Assembly (NCBI GenBank): GCA_937899835.1
Contig: CALCCE010000305.1
Coordinates: forward strand, 21,746-85,745
Source of the DNA: an uncultured Flavobacteriales bacterium
Lineage (GTDB): Bacteria > Bacteroidota > Bacteroidia > Flavobacteriales_G > Salibacteraceae
Length of the DNA stretch: 64,000 bases
Direction: 5' to 3'
Part shown: positions 35,794-46,025 of the stretch, piece after piece
Numbering within the stretch: the first letter of the stretch is position 1
Layout of the letters: each line of letters begins with the position of its first letter
Notes under the pieces: generated by a model
The model's database searches: none
The model's input: the letters and a program-made list of their open reading frames with translations, nothing else
Told to the model about the DNA's origin: nothing
Made by a program: the position numbers and the translations under genes

Positions 35794-37569
35794 ATGGACA
35801 TCAAAATCTGGACATACATTTTAGTCGGCCTCACCTTTGCTTTGTACATCGGTATTGCCATTTGGTCGAGAGCCGGGTCAACCAAAGAATTTTATGTGGC
35901 AGGCGGTGGTGTTTCGCCACTGGCCAACGGCCTGGCCACCGCTGCCGACTGGATGTCGGCCGCCTCCTTCATCTCCATGGCTGGCATCATCTCTTTTGCG
36001 GGTTATGATGGTTCCGTCTACCTCATGGGGTGGACGGGCGGCTACGTATTGCTGGCCCTGCTGTTGGCCCCCTACCTTCGAAAATTTGGCAAGTTCACCG
36101 TTCCCGATTTTATTGGCGACCGCTATTACTCCAATGTGGCCCGAACGGTAGCAGTGATATGTGCCTTGTTTGTTTCATTCACCTATGTGGCCGGGCAAAT
36201 GCGAGGGGTGGGCGTAGTGTTCTCCCGCTTTTTGGAGGTAGAGGTAGAATTGGGCGTAGTGATCGGTATGATCATCGTGTTTTTCTACGCCGTACTTGGC
36301 GGAATGAAGGGTATTACCTACACCCAGGTAGCACAATACTGTGTGTTGATTTTCGCCTTCATGGTGCCGGCGATCTTTATTTCCATTCAAATGACCGGGC
36401 ACGTGTTGCCACAATTGGGCTTTGGCGGTTCCGGTGCGGATGGGGTTCCGCTGCTTGAACGGCTGGACGGCCTGCACGAAGAGCTCGGCTTTGCAGCCTA
36501 CACCAACGGTTCTAAATCGATGATCGATGTGTTTTGCATCACCGCAGCTTTAATGGTAGGCACGGCGGGCTTGCCACACGTGATCGTGCGCTTTTTTACC
36601 GTGCCCAAGGTGAAAGACGCCCGCAAATCTGCTGGCTATGCCTTGCTGTTCATTGCCATTCTTTATACGGCGGCTCCTGCAGTAGCAGTTTTTGCCCGAA
36701 CCAACCTCATCGAAACGGTGAGCCAAAAAGAATATACCAGCATGCCCGCATGGGTGTCGAATTGGGAAAAGACCGGTCTATTGGCCTGGGAGGATAAAAA
36801 TGGCGATGGCAAGGTGCAGTACCTCAGCGGTTCTGCCTTGATGCCCGGGCAAAAAAAGCCTGAGTTTACCGGCGATACTACCGCCTTGGGCAACCGGGTG
36901 GTGGCCAACATGAACCCTGACGCCCCCAACGAACTCTTTGTAGACCGTGACATCATGGTGCTGGCCAACCCCGAAATTGCAAAGCTGCCCGATTGGGTCA
37001 TTGCTTTGGTGGCTGCCGGCGGCCTTGCTGCGGCACTATCTACCGCAGCGGGCTTGCTCTTGGTGATTTCCACCTCAGTGGCCCACGATTTTTTCAAAAA
37101 GCAGGTAAAACCTGACATCAGTGAAAAAGGGGAGTTGATTGCCGCCCGTGTGGCGGCTGCCGTAGCGGTGATCATCGCCGGCTATTTTGGCATCGACCCT
37201 CCTGATTATGTGGCGGCAGTAGTGGCCTTGGCCTTTGGTTTGGCCGCGGCTTCTTTCTTTCCGGCCATCGTGTTGGGCATATTCAGCAAGCGGATGAACA
37301 AAGAAGGCGCCATTGCAGGGATGATAATCGGCTTAGGGCTCACCATCTTCTACATCCTCAAATTTAAGTTTGGACTCATCGGGTCGAGCAGTAAAGCCGA
37401 CCTGTGGTTCGGTATTTCACCAGAAGGATTCGGGTTTGTGGGCATGTTGGTCAACTTTGCGGTTGCCCTCCTTATCTCCCGATTCACCCCGCCACCGCCT
37501 TTGGAGGTGCAAGAACTGGTAGAAGAAATTCGCTTGCCCTCCGGGGCAGGAGAAGCCCATAATCATTAG
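35794..37569 (+). CDS. Sodium:solute symporter, VC_2705/ActP-like, probable acetate transporter
   Basis: A 591-residue SSS-family transporter with about 13 transmembrane helices. It has the N-terminal AIWSRAGSTKEFYVAGGGVSP segment, ATAADWMSAASFISMAG (the conserved Na+-site helix), and GLAAALSTAAGLLLVISTSVAHD near residue 415. An extracytoplasmic insertion (about 310-385) contains an EF-hand-like DKNGDGKVQY loop. Following the DUF4212 gene and preceding acs, it most likely imports acetate or a related short monocarboxylate; this substrate is inferred from context. Confidence 0.92.
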   Translation: MDIKIWTYILVGLTFALYIGIAIWSRAGSTKEFYVAGGGVSPLANGLATAADWMSAASFISMAGIISFAGYDGSVYLMGWTGGYVLLALLLAPYLRKFGKFTVPDFIGDRYYSNVARTVAVICALFVSFTYVAGQMRGVGVVFSRFLEVEVELGVVIGMIIVFFYAVLGGMKGITYTQVAQYCVLIFAFMVPAIFISIQMTGHVLPQLGFGGSGADGVPLLERLDGLHEELGFAAYTNGSKSMIDVFCITAALMVGTAGLPHVIVRFFTVPKVKDARKSAGYALLFIAILYTAAPAVAVFARTNLIETVSQKEYTSMPAWVSNWEKTGLLAWEDKNGDGKVQYLSGSALMPGQKKPEFTGDTTALGNRVVANMNPDAPNELFVDRDIMVLANPEIAKLPDWVIALVAAGGLAAALSTAAGLLLVISTSVAHDFFKKQVKPDISEKGELIAARVAAAVAVIIAGYFGIDPPDYVAAVVALAFGLAAASFFPAIVLGIFSKRMNKEGAIAGMIIGLGLTIFYILKFKFGLIGSSSKADLWFGISPEGFGFVGMLVNFAVALLISRFTPPPPLEVQELVEEIRLPSGAGEAHNH

Positions 37570-37767
37570 TAAATTGTGCATCACACCAAGGCAGAAACCT
37601 ACTTTGAATCCAAACAACTGTTGCGTAAAAAGCTTGAAATCGAATGGATAACCGATCGTTTTACCCGCTGTACTTTTCACCAAATAAGTTGGGCCCGGAT
37701 TTCATGAGGCCAACGGATTCCGGACTATACCTCACCTTACACTCAATCGTTACAAATTTTTAAACCA

Positions 37768-39663
37768 ATGGAGTTGCGTATCAATTCCTGGGAAGCGTAC
37801 CAGGAGACCTATCGAAAAAGCGTAGAACAACCCGAAAATTTTTGGGATGAGATTGCAAAAACCTTCTCCTGGCGAAAGCCTTACGACAAAGTATTGGAGT
37901 GGAACTTTGATGCTCCCGATGTAAAGTGGTTCTTAAACGGCAAGGTGAACATCACCGAGAATTGCCTCGACCGGCACCTGAAGCAGCGGGGCAACAAACT
38001 GGCCTTGATCTGGGAGCCCAACGACCCGAAAGAAAAATTTGTGCGCCTCACTTACCGCGAACTCTACGAAAAGGTATGTCAGTTCGGCAATGCCTTGAAG
38101 GCTCAGGGAATTGGTAAAGGCGATCGGGTAGTGATCTACATGCCCATGATACCAGAGTTAGCCATTGCTGTATTGGCTTGTGCTCGCATTGGAGCGGTAC
38201 ACTCGGTTGTTTTTGCTGGATTCAGTGCCAATGCCATGTCCGATCGGATCAACGATGCGCAAGCCAAAATGGTGATTACGGCCGATGGCCTCAACCGGGG
38301 AGCCAAGCAAGTGCCACTGAAACGGGTGGTCAACGAAGCCTTGCACCACTGTCCTTCAGTGGAACGGGTCATTGTATACGATTGCCTGGGATGGCTTCCT
38401 CAAATGGAAGCGGGCCGCGATATCTGGTGGCACGATGCCATCGAAGGGATGGGGCGCGAATGTCCAGCCGAAGAAATGGACTCCGAAGACCTCTTGTTCA
38501 TTCTGTACACCTCCGGTTCTACCGGTAAGCCCAAAGGAGTAGTGCACACCCACGGTGGCTACATGGTCTACACGGCCTACAGTTTTCAAAACGTGTTTCA
38601 ATACGGCGAAAGTGACATTTACTGGTGTACTGCAGATGTGGGATGGATCACCGGCCACAGCTACATTGTCTATGGGCCATTGCTCTCAGGAGCGACCACC
38701 ATGATGTTTGAAGGGGTGCCGACCTATCCGGATGCGGGTCGCTTTTGGCAGGTGTGCGACAAGCACGGTGTCAATCAGTTTTATACCGCCCCCACGGCCA
38801 TCCGGGCTTTGATGGCGTATGGGGAAGACCATGTGTTGTCTTACAGCCTTGATTCGCTAAAGGTATTGGGCACCGTGGGCGAGCCCATCAACGAAGAAGC
38901 CTGGCGGTGGTACCACATTCACGTAGGCAAAGAACGCTGCCCAATTGTGGATACCTGGTGGCAGACCGAAACCGGTGGGGTAATGATTGGTGGTTTAGGG
39001 GAGCACAGCCCGATGAAGCCGGCTTACGCAGGGTATCCACTCCCGGGCATTCAGCCGGTTTTGCTCGATCAGGAAGGAAAAGAAATTTCGGAAAATGGTG
39101 TGGAAGGCTACCTCTGCATCAAATTCCCTTGGCCCTCCATGTTGCGCACCACTTATGGCGACCACGAACGCTGCCGGGTGACCTATTTCGCGCACTACAA
39201 AAACCATTATTTTACCGGTGATGGTGCCAAACGGGACGAAAATGGCATGTACCGCATCATTGGCCGGGTAGACGACGTCATCAACGTGAGTGGCCATCGT
39301 TTTGGCACCGCCGAAATCGAAGAAGCAATCAACTCCGATGGCCAGGTAGTAGAATCTGCGGTGGTCGGCTATCCGCACGATATCAAAGGACAAGGCATTT
39401 ATGCCTATGTGGTGTGCGAAAGTTTACCGACCGATAAAGAAGTAGCGCGTGCCGAAATTGTGGAAGCCGTCGTGGAACAGATCGGTAAGATTGCCAAACC
39501 CGAGAAGATTCAATTTGTATCGGGCTTGCCCAAAACCCGTTCCGGGAAAATCATGCGCAGGATCTTGCGCAAAGTGGCCGAAGGCGAACCCGATAAGCTT
39601 GGCGACACCAGCACCTTGTTGGACCCGGGCGTGGTGGACGAAATTGTAGAAGGTGCGTTGTAG
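37768..39663 (+). CDS. acs: Acetyl-CoA synthetase
   Basis: A 631-residue AMP-forming acetate-CoA ligase (acetate + ATP + CoA to acetyl-CoA + AMP + PPi), cytosolic. Visible are the phosphate loop [11 protein letters not shown] (about 250-260), [10 protein letters not shown] with the Trp that restricts the acyl pocket to acetate, the hinge [13 protein letters not shown], and the C-terminal TRSGKIMRR with catalytic Lys594. That lysine is the usual target of regulatory acetylation. It lies 198 bp downstream of the symporter gene. Together these genes form an acetate scavenging module, and the convergent ppa would remove the PPi formed. Confidence 0.97.
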   Translation: MELRINSWEAYQETYRKSVEQPENFWDEIAKTFSWRKPYDKVLEWNFDAPDVKWFLNGKVNITENCLDRHLKQRGNKLALIWEPNDPKEKFVRLTYRELYEKVCQFGNALKAQGIGKGDRVVIYMPMIPELAIAVLACARIGAVHSVVFAGFSANAMSDRINDAQAKMVITADGLNRGAKQVPLKRVVNEALHHCPSVERVIVYDCLGWLPQMEAGRDIWWHDAIEGMGRECPAEEMDSEDLLFILYTSGSTGKPKGVVHTHGGYMVYTAYSFQNVFQYGESDIYWCTADVGWITGHSYIVYGPLLSGATTMMFEGVPTYPDAGRFWQVCDKHGVNQFYTAPTAIRALMAYGEDHVLSYSLDSLKVLGTVGEPINEEAWRWYHIHVGKERCPIVDTWWQTETGGVMIGGLGEHSPMKPAYAGYPLPGIQPVLLDQEGKEISENGVEGYLCIKFPWPSMLRTTYGDHERCRVTYFAHYKNHYFTGDGAKRDENGMYRIIGRVDDVINVSGHRFGTAEIEEAINSDGQVVESAVVGYPHDIKGQGIYAYVVCESLPTDKEVARAEIVEAVVEQIGKIAKPEKIQFVSGLPKTRSGKIMRRILRKVAEGEPDKLGDTSTLLDPGVVDEIVEGAL

Positions 39664-39697
39664 ACCTTTGGCTGCGCCAACCATAAACACCAACAAG

Positions 39698-39723
39698 AGG
39701 CCGTCTCATAACCGAGTCGGCCT
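39698..39723. terminator. Probable terminator between acs and ppa
   Basis: Stem AGGCCG/CGGCCT with an inner CTC/GAG extension across a T-T mismatch. The form resembles the common Bacteroidota 'gaggccgtctc' terminators, but the T-run is poor, so its strength is uncertain. Confidence 0.5.
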
Positions 39724-39881
39724 TGTGCTTACACAAGTATTCGCAGCTTAACTATTTTTTCAAGGACCAGGTCCAACGATCGTTGGAGACCAATGGTGAT
39801 TTGAAGGTAGAACCCTTATCACTCATGACTGGCTTGCACCGTGATCATTTAAGGCAGCGATAAAGGAGTCAAACCGCGTGC

Positions 39882-40469
39882 TCAGGAGGGAAGCTTCAGC
39901 GATGGTTGCTTCAACATCATGTCTTCCAACTGAGGAGCAATGTGGGTTTGATAATCCAAAATGCTTTGTTCTACAATGGCTTTTGCTTTGGCTGCTCCTT
40001 GGAAAGTCTCTACCTGAACAGTTTTGTTTTCCAGTTTTTTATAGTCCTCAAAAAAATTGCGAATCTCGCGGAAGAAGTGCTCCGGCAACTCGGATATGTC
40101 ATCGAAGTGAGAAACGCTCATATCTTGAGCTGCTACGGCAATAATTTTATCGTCCGCTTCGCCTTGGTCGAGCATTCGCATCACGCCAATCACTTTGGAG
40201 GGAACGATGCACATGGGTTGAATGGAAATTTGCGAAAGGATCACAATGTCCAGCGGGTCTTTATCATCGCAAAAGGTGCGGGGAATAAAACCGTAATTGG
40301 CAGGGTAATAAAGCGAACTGTAGAGCACCCGGTCAAGGCGGAGCATCCCGCTTTGTTTGTCCAACTCGTATTTGGCGCGCGTATTTTTCGGAATCTCAAT
40401 GATTCCATTGATGGTGTCGGGTACATTCTGGCCTACATCAACCGAATGCCAGGGGTTAAATTGAATCAT
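39882..40469 (-). CDS. ppa: Inorganic pyrophosphatase, family I
   Basis: A 195-residue soluble pyrophosphatase (PPi to 2 Pi). The signature [11 protein letters not shown] (about residues 68-78) carries the metal-binding aspartates; [13 protein letters not shown] upstream and [10 protein letters not shown] downstream are conserved active-site strands. Length is slightly above the usual 175-180 because of the C-terminal tail. It is convergent with acs, whose reaction releases PPi, so the location may be functional. Confidence 0.95.
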   Translation of the reverse strand: MIQFNPWHSVDVGQNVPDTINGIIEIPKNTRAKYELDKQSGMLRLDRVLYSSLYYPANYGFIPRTFCDDKDPLDIVILSQISIQPMCIVPSKVIGVMRMLDQGEADDKIIAVAAQDMSVSHFDDISELPEHFFREIRNFFEDYKKLENKTVQVETFQGAAKAKAIVEQSILDYQTHIAPQLEDMMLKQPSLKLPS

Positions 40470-40620
40470 ACTTCAAGTCTTTTCAGACTACAAAGGTCCT
40501 GATAAATACCTCCTTACGGCAATAGATAAAGCTCAATTGTATCCATCTTCTAAAAATTTCCCGCGTTCTATGCATTGAACGGTCCCCAATTGAAATGGTC
40601 CTACTTTTCGATAGCAGAAT

Positions 40621-40836
40621 TTAGTCATTCAGTAAAAGATGGGAGTAATCCCGAACCATTACAGGTTTAGTTTGATAAGTCAAAAGTTCTTCTGGATAAA
40701 TGCTCTTTGTCGTTGATGGACGCTTACGGGCTAATCGCGGTTTAGGTGTGCAATAGGCCGTGAATCCAATGGTCATTTTTAACCTGCCATTTCTTGGGCA
40801 GTTGGCTTTGGCTTTTACCACCAACTTGTTGGGCAT
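40621..40836 (-). CDS. Possible small basic protein, unrecognised
   Basis: A 71-codon frame from ATG 40836 to TAA 40621, 14 bp after the stop of the upstream lipoprotein gene. The product is basic, beginning MPNKLVVKAKANC and containing KPRLARKRPSTTK, with codon use like the neighbours. No family is recognised and there are no domain features, so it may be non-coding. It sits in the otherwise gene-free stretch 40470-40850. Confidence 0.3.
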   Translation of the reverse strand: MPNKLVVKAKANCPRNGRLKMTIGFTAYCTPKPRLARKRPSTTKSIYPEELLTYQTKPVMVRDYSHLLLND

Positions 40837-40850
40837 CCAATTGGTTGCGT

Positions 40851-41708
40851 TTACTGCAATTGTAAATACCGGCTGCTCATATAGCCCCAACGGGCGGGAG
40901 CAGGCATTTCAAGCGATGCCCCATTTTCCATGTAATCGACCATTTCCTTGGTTGGCAGCATTTTTACCAGCCACCATTCCCGGCCAGTACTGTCTTTGGT
41001 AGCTCCGTAGGCCGTGCCTTTGGCTCCTGCTTTATAGCTGAGATAAATGTTGCCTTGATGGTCACCATTTAAAAGGTGCCAGGAGGTGGTGTCGATGGAA
41101 GGGCCGACCCGCAAGTGGTAAGGGCTGTTTTTAACGGTAAATGCAATCGGTTCGTCCAAATGTAAATCGGGTTCAGGAGTTTCGTCTACGCCGATCTCAA
41201 AATTGGTGTAAGTAAACTTTGGGGAGTTTCCCTCCAAGTGAAGATCAAGGGTAAACCAGCGAATCTCAAAATCGCCACAGCAGGGGAGAAGCTCTATTTC
41301 GAATTTTAGGTTGCCGTTAGCCAAACGCTTCACTTTTTTGATGTCGCCAAAGCGTTCCAACAAAGTGATGTAGTTTCCTTGGTCGTTCCAAAAGATGCGG
41401 ATGCAATCCGATTCAGTACCGCAGAAACCGTTGTAAATAATGTCCAGGTCGCCGTCTCCGTCCAAATCAACGGGATGTAATTGTTGCAACAGGTCTTCAT
41501 CCGGAAAATAATCGTTGATGTAGCCAAAAGAAGATTGCAAGGCCTCTTGTTCCAGCAGTTCGGCTTTTACCTGTGTACTGGCTTCTGGCCAGATCATCCA
41601 GGAATTCTCCTCTGAATTTTGGCAGCCTTGAGGAAGAAGCATGGCAAAGCAGCCGCATAGTTGGAAGATGCGTTTGAAATGTCTTTTTAGTTCTCGATGG
41701 TAGAACAT
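40851..41708 (-). CDS. Lipoprotein with FG-GAP-like motif and SH3-like C-terminus
   Basis: A 285-residue protein with an N-terminal hydrophobic segment ending in lipobox LLPQGC. A calcium-binding-type loop DLDGDGDLDIIYNGFCG (about 81-97) resembles FG-GAP/VCBS repeats. The C-terminal part has SYKAGAKGTAYGATKDSTGREWW, typical of bacterial SH3-like domains that bind peptidoglycan or peptides. A role in the periplasm or outer membrane is likely; a specific function is unknown. Confidence 0.72.
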   Translation of the reverse strand: MFYHRELKRHFKRIFQLCGCFAMLLPQGCQNSEENSWMIWPEASTQVKAELLEQEALQSSFGYINDYFPDEDLLQQLHPVDLDGDGDLDIIYNGFCGTESDCIRIFWNDQGNYITLLERFGDIKKVKRLANGNLKFEIELLPCCGDFEIRWFTLDLHLEGNSPKFTYTNFEIGVDETPEPDLHLDEPIAFTVKNSPYHLRVGPSIDTTSWHLLNGDHQGNIYLSYKAGAKGTAYGATKDSTGREWWLVKMLPTKEMVDYMENGASLEMPAPARWGYMSSRYLQLQ

Positions 41709-41953
41709 TGGACAAAAATAAGGAAGAGCGGTTTTACTCTTTTTGCAACCGGAATGTAAGGATCTTGGTCAAGCAATTTGCGATTGAAACCGAGCCATAG
41801 GTACTCCAATGCTGCCATTGTTCTGTTTTGTTGTACGAACGGTTTGAATGGGTGATCGGGCAACCGACCTTAACTGGCCCTTTGTTGCTACCTTAGTAAT
41901 GGTCGTTTCAACGACGATGTTTCACATTGTTCGCCCCAACAATTGCCCCAACT

Positions 41954-43693
41954 ATGAAAGGTTTGTTCTCCTTTTTTCTCACTTTTTTCACGATTTCATA
42001 CTCCCTATTCGCACAAAATCCAATTTACGATTGGGCTGGTTCGGTGATTGGTGGATCCTCAACACAAGTGTATTCGCTTACCGTTGATGACAACGGAAAC
42101 GTTTATTCAGCCGGATTGTGCTCGGGTTTCATCGATATTGATCCTGAGCCAGGAGTAGTAACACCTCCCAACGATCTCGGATCGGAAGGCTTTGTTCAAA
42201 AGCTGGATGCCAATGGAACTTTGCAATGGTATTTTATGGTGGGTGAAAATACCTCCAATTATGCCCGAATCCTCCAGGTATCCGTCGGTAAAAGCGGAAA
42301 TATTTTAGCACTGGGCGAATTCTACGGAACCATCGATTTTGATCCAGGGCCAGGAGTTGTTGAGTTGGACGCTTCTCCTAATGGCAACGCTCTCGGAGGT
42401 TTTTTACTGACCCTCGACCCGGCTGGCAATTTCCTTTCAGTCGTACAAGTGGTTCCCGCATGGGCCTTTGATGAGGATGACAACGAGAACTTGTATTTTA
42501 CTGGCCGCTTTTCGGGAAGTATTGACCGTGACCCCGGGCCAGGGGTTCAAACGATCACTTCGCTCGGGTCGTTCAACAGCTATGCCTATTGCCTGGACCA
42601 ACAGCGAAACTTGAAATGGTTCCGTCACTTTGAGACGGCTGGCTCCTTTTCCAGCTGGGATGTAGCGGCTGATGGGCAAGGAAACAGTTGGTATACGGGC
42701 CACTTTGGTGGCACGGTCGATTGCGATCCCGGAACAGGATCAACCTTTTTAACCTCCGAGGGCAGGTCGGATGTATTTATCGTCAACCTTGATGCGCAGG
42801 GGCAATTGGTGTGGGGGGAATCTGCAGGAGGCACCAATACAGATGAAGCCCAGGCCATCAAAATAGACCCACAAGGAAACATTGTGATCGGCGGCACAAT
42901 GGGAAGTGCTACCGCCGATTTTGATTTTGGCCCGGCCTTGGTGACCCTTTCCAATCCGCTCGAAGGTACCTCCCAATTCTTTGTTGCGAAATACACGTCG
43001 ACCGGTGATATTGTATATGCCAAATCCATGGGCCTCGTGTTCTCCTCAAGAACCAAAGACCGCATTGATGTGGATGCTTACGGGCAGGTGTATGCTACCG
43101 GAAATTTTTACAATGAAGTGGACCTTGATCCCGGTCTTGAGGTGGATTTGCGAAACCCTTCAGGCGCGGTGGATCAGTTTGTGCTCAAACTAAATGCCAA
43201 CGGGAGTCGGGCATGGGTAACCACGGTTGGCGGTACAACGAATGACGATCAGGTTTCTGGAACCAACATTGCGGTTAGCCAATCGGGCGATGTTTGGACC
43301 ACTGGAACATTCCGTGGAACCATTGACTTTGACCCGGGACCAGGCGTGGCAACGATTCAGGAGGGAGGCTCTTCTACGGCTAATAATATATCCATCTTCA
43401 AACTCAAGCAAGTCATCTTTCCGGTGTCTGCCGGGCAAGACCTTTCGCCAAGTGGTGATGGAATTCAACCGTATCCCAACCCCAGCAACGGTTGGGTGAG
43501 CTTGGAACTGGAATCCCAGGCAGGAGCCGGAGAAATCCATGTGTGCGACATGGAAGGCCGATTGGTAAAAGTTGTTCCGCTGCCTGCTACGAACCGCTTT
43601 GATGTTGAACTGCCCGCTGCCGCTGGAGTTTATTTTCTGGAAGTGATGGGAGACAACAAAACTTATCCTCCGGTGAAGGTGATCCGGCTATAG
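41954..43693 (+). CDS. T9SS-exported DPGPG-repeat (SBBP-like propeller) protein
   Basis: A 579-residue secreted protein. The signal peptide starts at ATG 41954 (MKGLFSFFLTFF) and ends SYSLFAQ; an upstream start at 41927 would spoil the leader. The body has about seven beta-propeller-like units. Each contains a phrase like GTIDFDPGPGV, preceded by a DxxGNxYxxG strand, as in SBBP-repeat proteins. It ends in a T9SS type A domain (PYPNPSNGWVSLELE). It probably acts at the cell surface or in the matrix; the ligand is unknown. It is monocistronic with a strong terminator. Confidence 0.88.
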   Translation: MKGLFSFFLTFFTISYSLFAQNPIYDWAGSVIGGSSTQVYSLTVDDNGNVYSAGLCSGFIDIDPEPGVVTPPNDLGSEGFVQKLDANGTLQWYFMVGENTSNYARILQVSVGKSGNILALGEFYGTIDFDPGPGVVELDASPNGNALGGFLLTLDPAGNFLSVVQVVPAWAFDEDDNENLYFTGRFSGSIDRDPGPGVQTITSLGSFNSYAYCLDQQRNLKWFRHFETAGSFSSWDVAADGQGNSWYTGHFGGTVDCDPGTGSTFLTSEGRSDVFIVNLDAQGQLVWGESAGGTNTDEAQAIKIDPQGNIVIGGTMGSATADFDFGPALVTLSNPLEGTSQFFVAKYTSTGDIVYAKSMGLVFSSRTKDRIDVDAYGQVYATGNFYNEVDLDPGLEVDLRNPSGAVDQFVLKLNANGSRAWVTTVGGTTNDDQVSGTNIAVSQSGDVWTTGTFRGTIDFDPGPGVATIQEGGSSTANNISIFKLKQVIFPVSAGQDLSPSGDGIQPYPNPSNGWVSLELESQAGAGEIHVCDMEGRLVKVVPLPATNRFDVELPAAAGVYFLEVMGDNKTYPPVKVIRL

Positions 43694-43705
43694 CCGGGCA
43701 CCAAC

Positions 43706-43736
43706 AAAAAAAACTGGCCGGAAGCCAGTTTTTTTT
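43706..43736. terminator. Bidirectional intrinsic terminator
   Basis: A 13-bp perfect stem of eight A's plus CTGGC and its complement with loop CGGAA. It gives a U-run on both strands and serves the converging genes ending at 43693 (+) and 43775 (-). Confidence 0.9.
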
Positions 43737-43774
43737 GAAAATGGAGGAGTTTTCGAGGGAAGGTTGGGCACAAA

Positions 43775-44215
43775 TCAGTTGCCTACCTGTCGGATGTATT
43801 TCAATTGGCAAGGTTCAATGCAGGGATACATCAAGATCAATTCGTTCCCGCTCTGCATGTACCGTAAGGGCAAGCTGGCATTCCAGCAATTTCCAACGTT
43901 GAAGGTTTGATCGGTGGTATTGTAGGTACCGGTAGTAATGTTGGTAGTGGTGGCCACCATGTCGCAAAGGCTGCTGTTCGTTTCATAGCTGCCGTTGGTC
44001 AACAGCTTAATGTACCGATTGCTGGATACCGGTTGAAAAGTACCGCTACCGTCACCGGGATCAAAAAGTTGCTCAGTGAGTAGCCAGGTGCCTACAATTC
44101 CATTGGCTTCTGGTGCTTCTTCCGTCGGCGAAGGCAACGGAGCTGGAAAGTTTTCTTTTTTGGTACAGGCAGCGAGGGCCAATACGGTGGTCAGGATAAA
44201 AAGTAGTCGAGTCAT
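43775..44215 (-). CDS. Lipocalin-like small lipoprotein
   Basis: A 146-residue lipoprotein with lipobox ALAAC, a Pro/Glu-rich linker (about 20-38), then a beta-barrel-like domain starting IVGTWLLTEQLFDPGDGSG and containing FLTNGSY-type strands with four cysteines (about 83, 106, 131, 135). This is the common Bacteroidota lipocalin-like fold. The ligand is unknown. Confidence 0.78.
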   Translation of the reverse strand: MTRLLFILTTVLALAACTKKENFPAPLPSPTEEAPEANGIVGTWLLTEQLFDPGDGSGTFQPVSSNRYIKLLTNGSYETNSSLCDMVATTTNITTGTYNTTDQTFNVGNCWNASLPLRYMQSGNELILMYPCIEPCQLKYIRQVGN

Positions 44216-44318
44216 GTTTGGGAGTTTGCCATTTTGATGAGATCAGCCGCAAAAGCGTTGCACGGGCTTCCTGAAAACTCCTACTCTCAAAACGGTTGCA
44301 CGAGTGCGAACGACCGAA

Positions 44319-44440
44319 GTGTTGCGCAGAAAATCTCCGCGCAACACGCTGAGTCATTTTAGTATTTGTTGCGTGCTATTTTCGGACGCAACACTTTTCG
44401 GGTCCAAAATTTTTGTTGCGTCCAATTTTTGCACGCAATA
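44319..44440 (+). repeat. 47-bp-period palindrome array, locus A (three units)
   Basis: Three palindromes with 11-nt loops: 44319-44347 (GTGTTGCGC/GCGCAACAC), 44367-44393 (TGTTGCGT/ACGCAACA) and 44414-44440 (TTGCGT/ACGCAA plus a G-U pair). The loop centres are 44333, 44380 and 44427, exactly 47 bp apart. Two further units of the same family lie at 61003-61081. A separate, unrelated hairpin (TCCACG...CGTGGA) lies at 44464-44489. This is the content of the 340-bp gap 44216-44558. Confidence 0.82.
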
Positions 44441-44558
44441 CTTTTTTCAAAGCCGTGAAGAACTCCACGAACTTCATTCGAAGCGTGGACAACGAAGCAT
44501 GGAAAGTGTGAATCGCTTAACTGCCTTCGCAGGCCATCAAAAAGATGCCGGTGAAGGT

Positions 44559-45110
44559 TTAAAACGGCGGCTCCCAGTTTTTGCGCGCCATGATGGCTTT
44601 CACTTCAGCATAAGAAAGCGGGTAAAAATCGTGGCAATCTACCCCAACATCAATGGCCAGGCGATCTTCTTTGTCGGGTAAATTACCGTGACTGTGTCCA
44701 TAGAGTTGCCAGGTTCCGCGAAAATCGCTCCGCCACACCCGCATGGCATAGTGAAAGAGGATGATGCGCTGCACCCCATTTTTCAAATCAGGGTCTTTCA
44801 CCTTCAGTTCATAGTAATCTTTGATCCATTCAAAATAGTTGGGCAATTGTTTGGCGGCACCTTCGTGGTTGCCGGCGATCAGGTATTTTTTGCCGTTCAA
44901 GCGTTGAAGGATGGCCTCGAGTTTTTCTTTGTACGTAATTCCAAAATCGCCGATGTGGTACACGTGATCATTCTTGCGCACTTTTTCGTTCCACCGTTCG
45001 ATCAAGGCTTGGTTCATTTCTTCCACCGTTTCGAATGGGCGGTTGCAAAATTTGATAATGTTGGCATGACCAAAATGATGGTCAGAAGTAAAAAATATAC
45101 GGTTCATCAA
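44559..45110 (-). CDS. Calcineurin-like metallophosphoesterase
   Basis: A 183-residue phosphoesterase with a complete set of metal-site motifs: SDHHFGH (residues 9-15), HIGDFG (about 52-57), GNHE (about 80-83), and YGHSHG (about 137-142). Single-domain proteins of this size are usually phosphodiesterases on nucleotides or unknown small substrates. ATG 45110 or the next codon may start it. The palindrome array lies downstream of its stop. Confidence 0.88.
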   Translation of the reverse strand: MMNRIFFTSDHHFGHANIIKFCNRPFETVEEMNQALIERWNEKVRKNDHVYHIGDFGITYKEKLEAILQRLNGKKYLIAGNHEGAAKQLPNYFEWIKDYYELKVKDPDLKNGVQRIILFHYAMRVWRSDFRGTWQLYGHSHGNLPDKEDRLAIDVGVDCHDFYPLSYAEVKAIMARKNWEPPF

Positions 45111-45170
45111 GGGGTAAGTAAAAAATAAAAAAAGCTACCGGGCGGTGCTTTCCATGAGGAGACGTGAACA

Positions 45171-45911
45171 TTAAGCAACAGGTTGGGCCATGCGTTGAAA
45201 TTCCGGATGGTCTTGTAGGTTTTGCAGTTCGGGAAAAGTCCAGGCATCCTGAGTTAGGGAAGGAAGCATTTCAAAAGCTTTTTCCAAATGATGCAAGCAG
45301 GCGCTGGTATTGCCCAGTAAGTTGTGCATGATCCCGATTTGATAATAGTTCCATTCGAAAACCATTTCCTGGTTCAGCTTTTCAAAAACAGCGATGGCCT
45401 CTGCATAGCGTTTTTTGTCTTTGAGGTAGAGCCCGATACGGTAGTGAATGTTGTAATGCTCTTCTGGCACCAGGTTGCTTAATTCGCCCAGGTCCGTCAA
45501 TACCTCGGTTTCCGATTTGAACCGATCACCGATTTGAAAAAAGATGCTCACGATATCCGCTGCTGACGGATGCTGCAGAAAAGTAGTTTTGGCCAAAGCA
45601 TAAGCCGTTTCCACTTGTCCCATTTTTACCAACTGTTGCGCCTGTTGCGTAAGCTCCTCTAAAACTACCTTGTTTGCACGTTCGCGCAGTTCCACTTCCG
45701 CAGTATCGGCCATCAGTGTGGCTTGTGCCTCGGAAAATTGAAGGGTGGGGTAGGCCAGCAGATCTTTGATCACGGCCCCTTTATCGTTGGGGTACTTTTC
45801 GAAAGCCACAAGGGCCAAAGCCAGCAACCAAGGGCGGTATTCCTCCGAATGAAACTCAGCCTCGCTCATGGGAGGTGCCAATCGAAATCGTTTTTTGAGC
45901 CAGCGGATCAT
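45171..45911 (-). CDS. TPR-containing protein
   Basis: A 246-residue soluble protein, all alpha, with TPR-like helical pairs in the C-terminal half (HYRIGLYLKDKKRYAEAIAVF and YQIGIMHNLLGNTSACLHHL). ATG 45911 (MIRWLKKRF) is preferred over the longer frame from 45968, whose extra residues look non-coding. There is no signal peptide. The function is unknown; it is probably a protein-interaction scaffold. Confidence 0.72.
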   Translation of the reverse strand: MIRWLKKRFRLAPPMSEAEFHSEEYRPWLLALALVAFEKYPNDKGAVIKDLLAYPTLQFSEAQATLMADTAEVELRERANKVVLEELTQQAQQLVKMGQVETAYALAKTTFLQHPSAADIVSIFFQIGDRFKSETEVLTDLGELSNLVPEEHYNIHYRIGLYLKDKKRYAEAIAVFEKLNQEMVFEWNYYQIGIMHNLLGNTSACLHHLEKAFEMLPSLTQDAWTFPELQNLQDHPEFQRMAQPVA

Positions 45912-46025
45912 TGTTTTTTGCTTAATTCCATGAAAATATATTATTTGGCGATGGCAACACCCCAGCATTTAGGCAACGGGCCATTTCATTGAGAAAAAAG
46001 GCCGCAGCGCTCCTATCAATTAGCC

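Noticed and set aside
37576..37707. 43-residue ORF (GTG start) between the symporter gene and acs
   Set aside because: It reads somewhat like protein (HTKAETYFESKQLLRKKLEI) but has no recognisable family and uses a rare start. Kept only as a possibility.
41927..41953. Earlier start for the DPGPG-repeat protein
   Set aside because: It would put a polar stretch before the signal peptide; ATG 41954 gives a standard leader.
44319..44440. CRISPR array
   Set aside because: The palindromic repeats are few, diverged in the stem, and the 20-nt linkers resemble each other instead of being unique; no cas genes are nearby.
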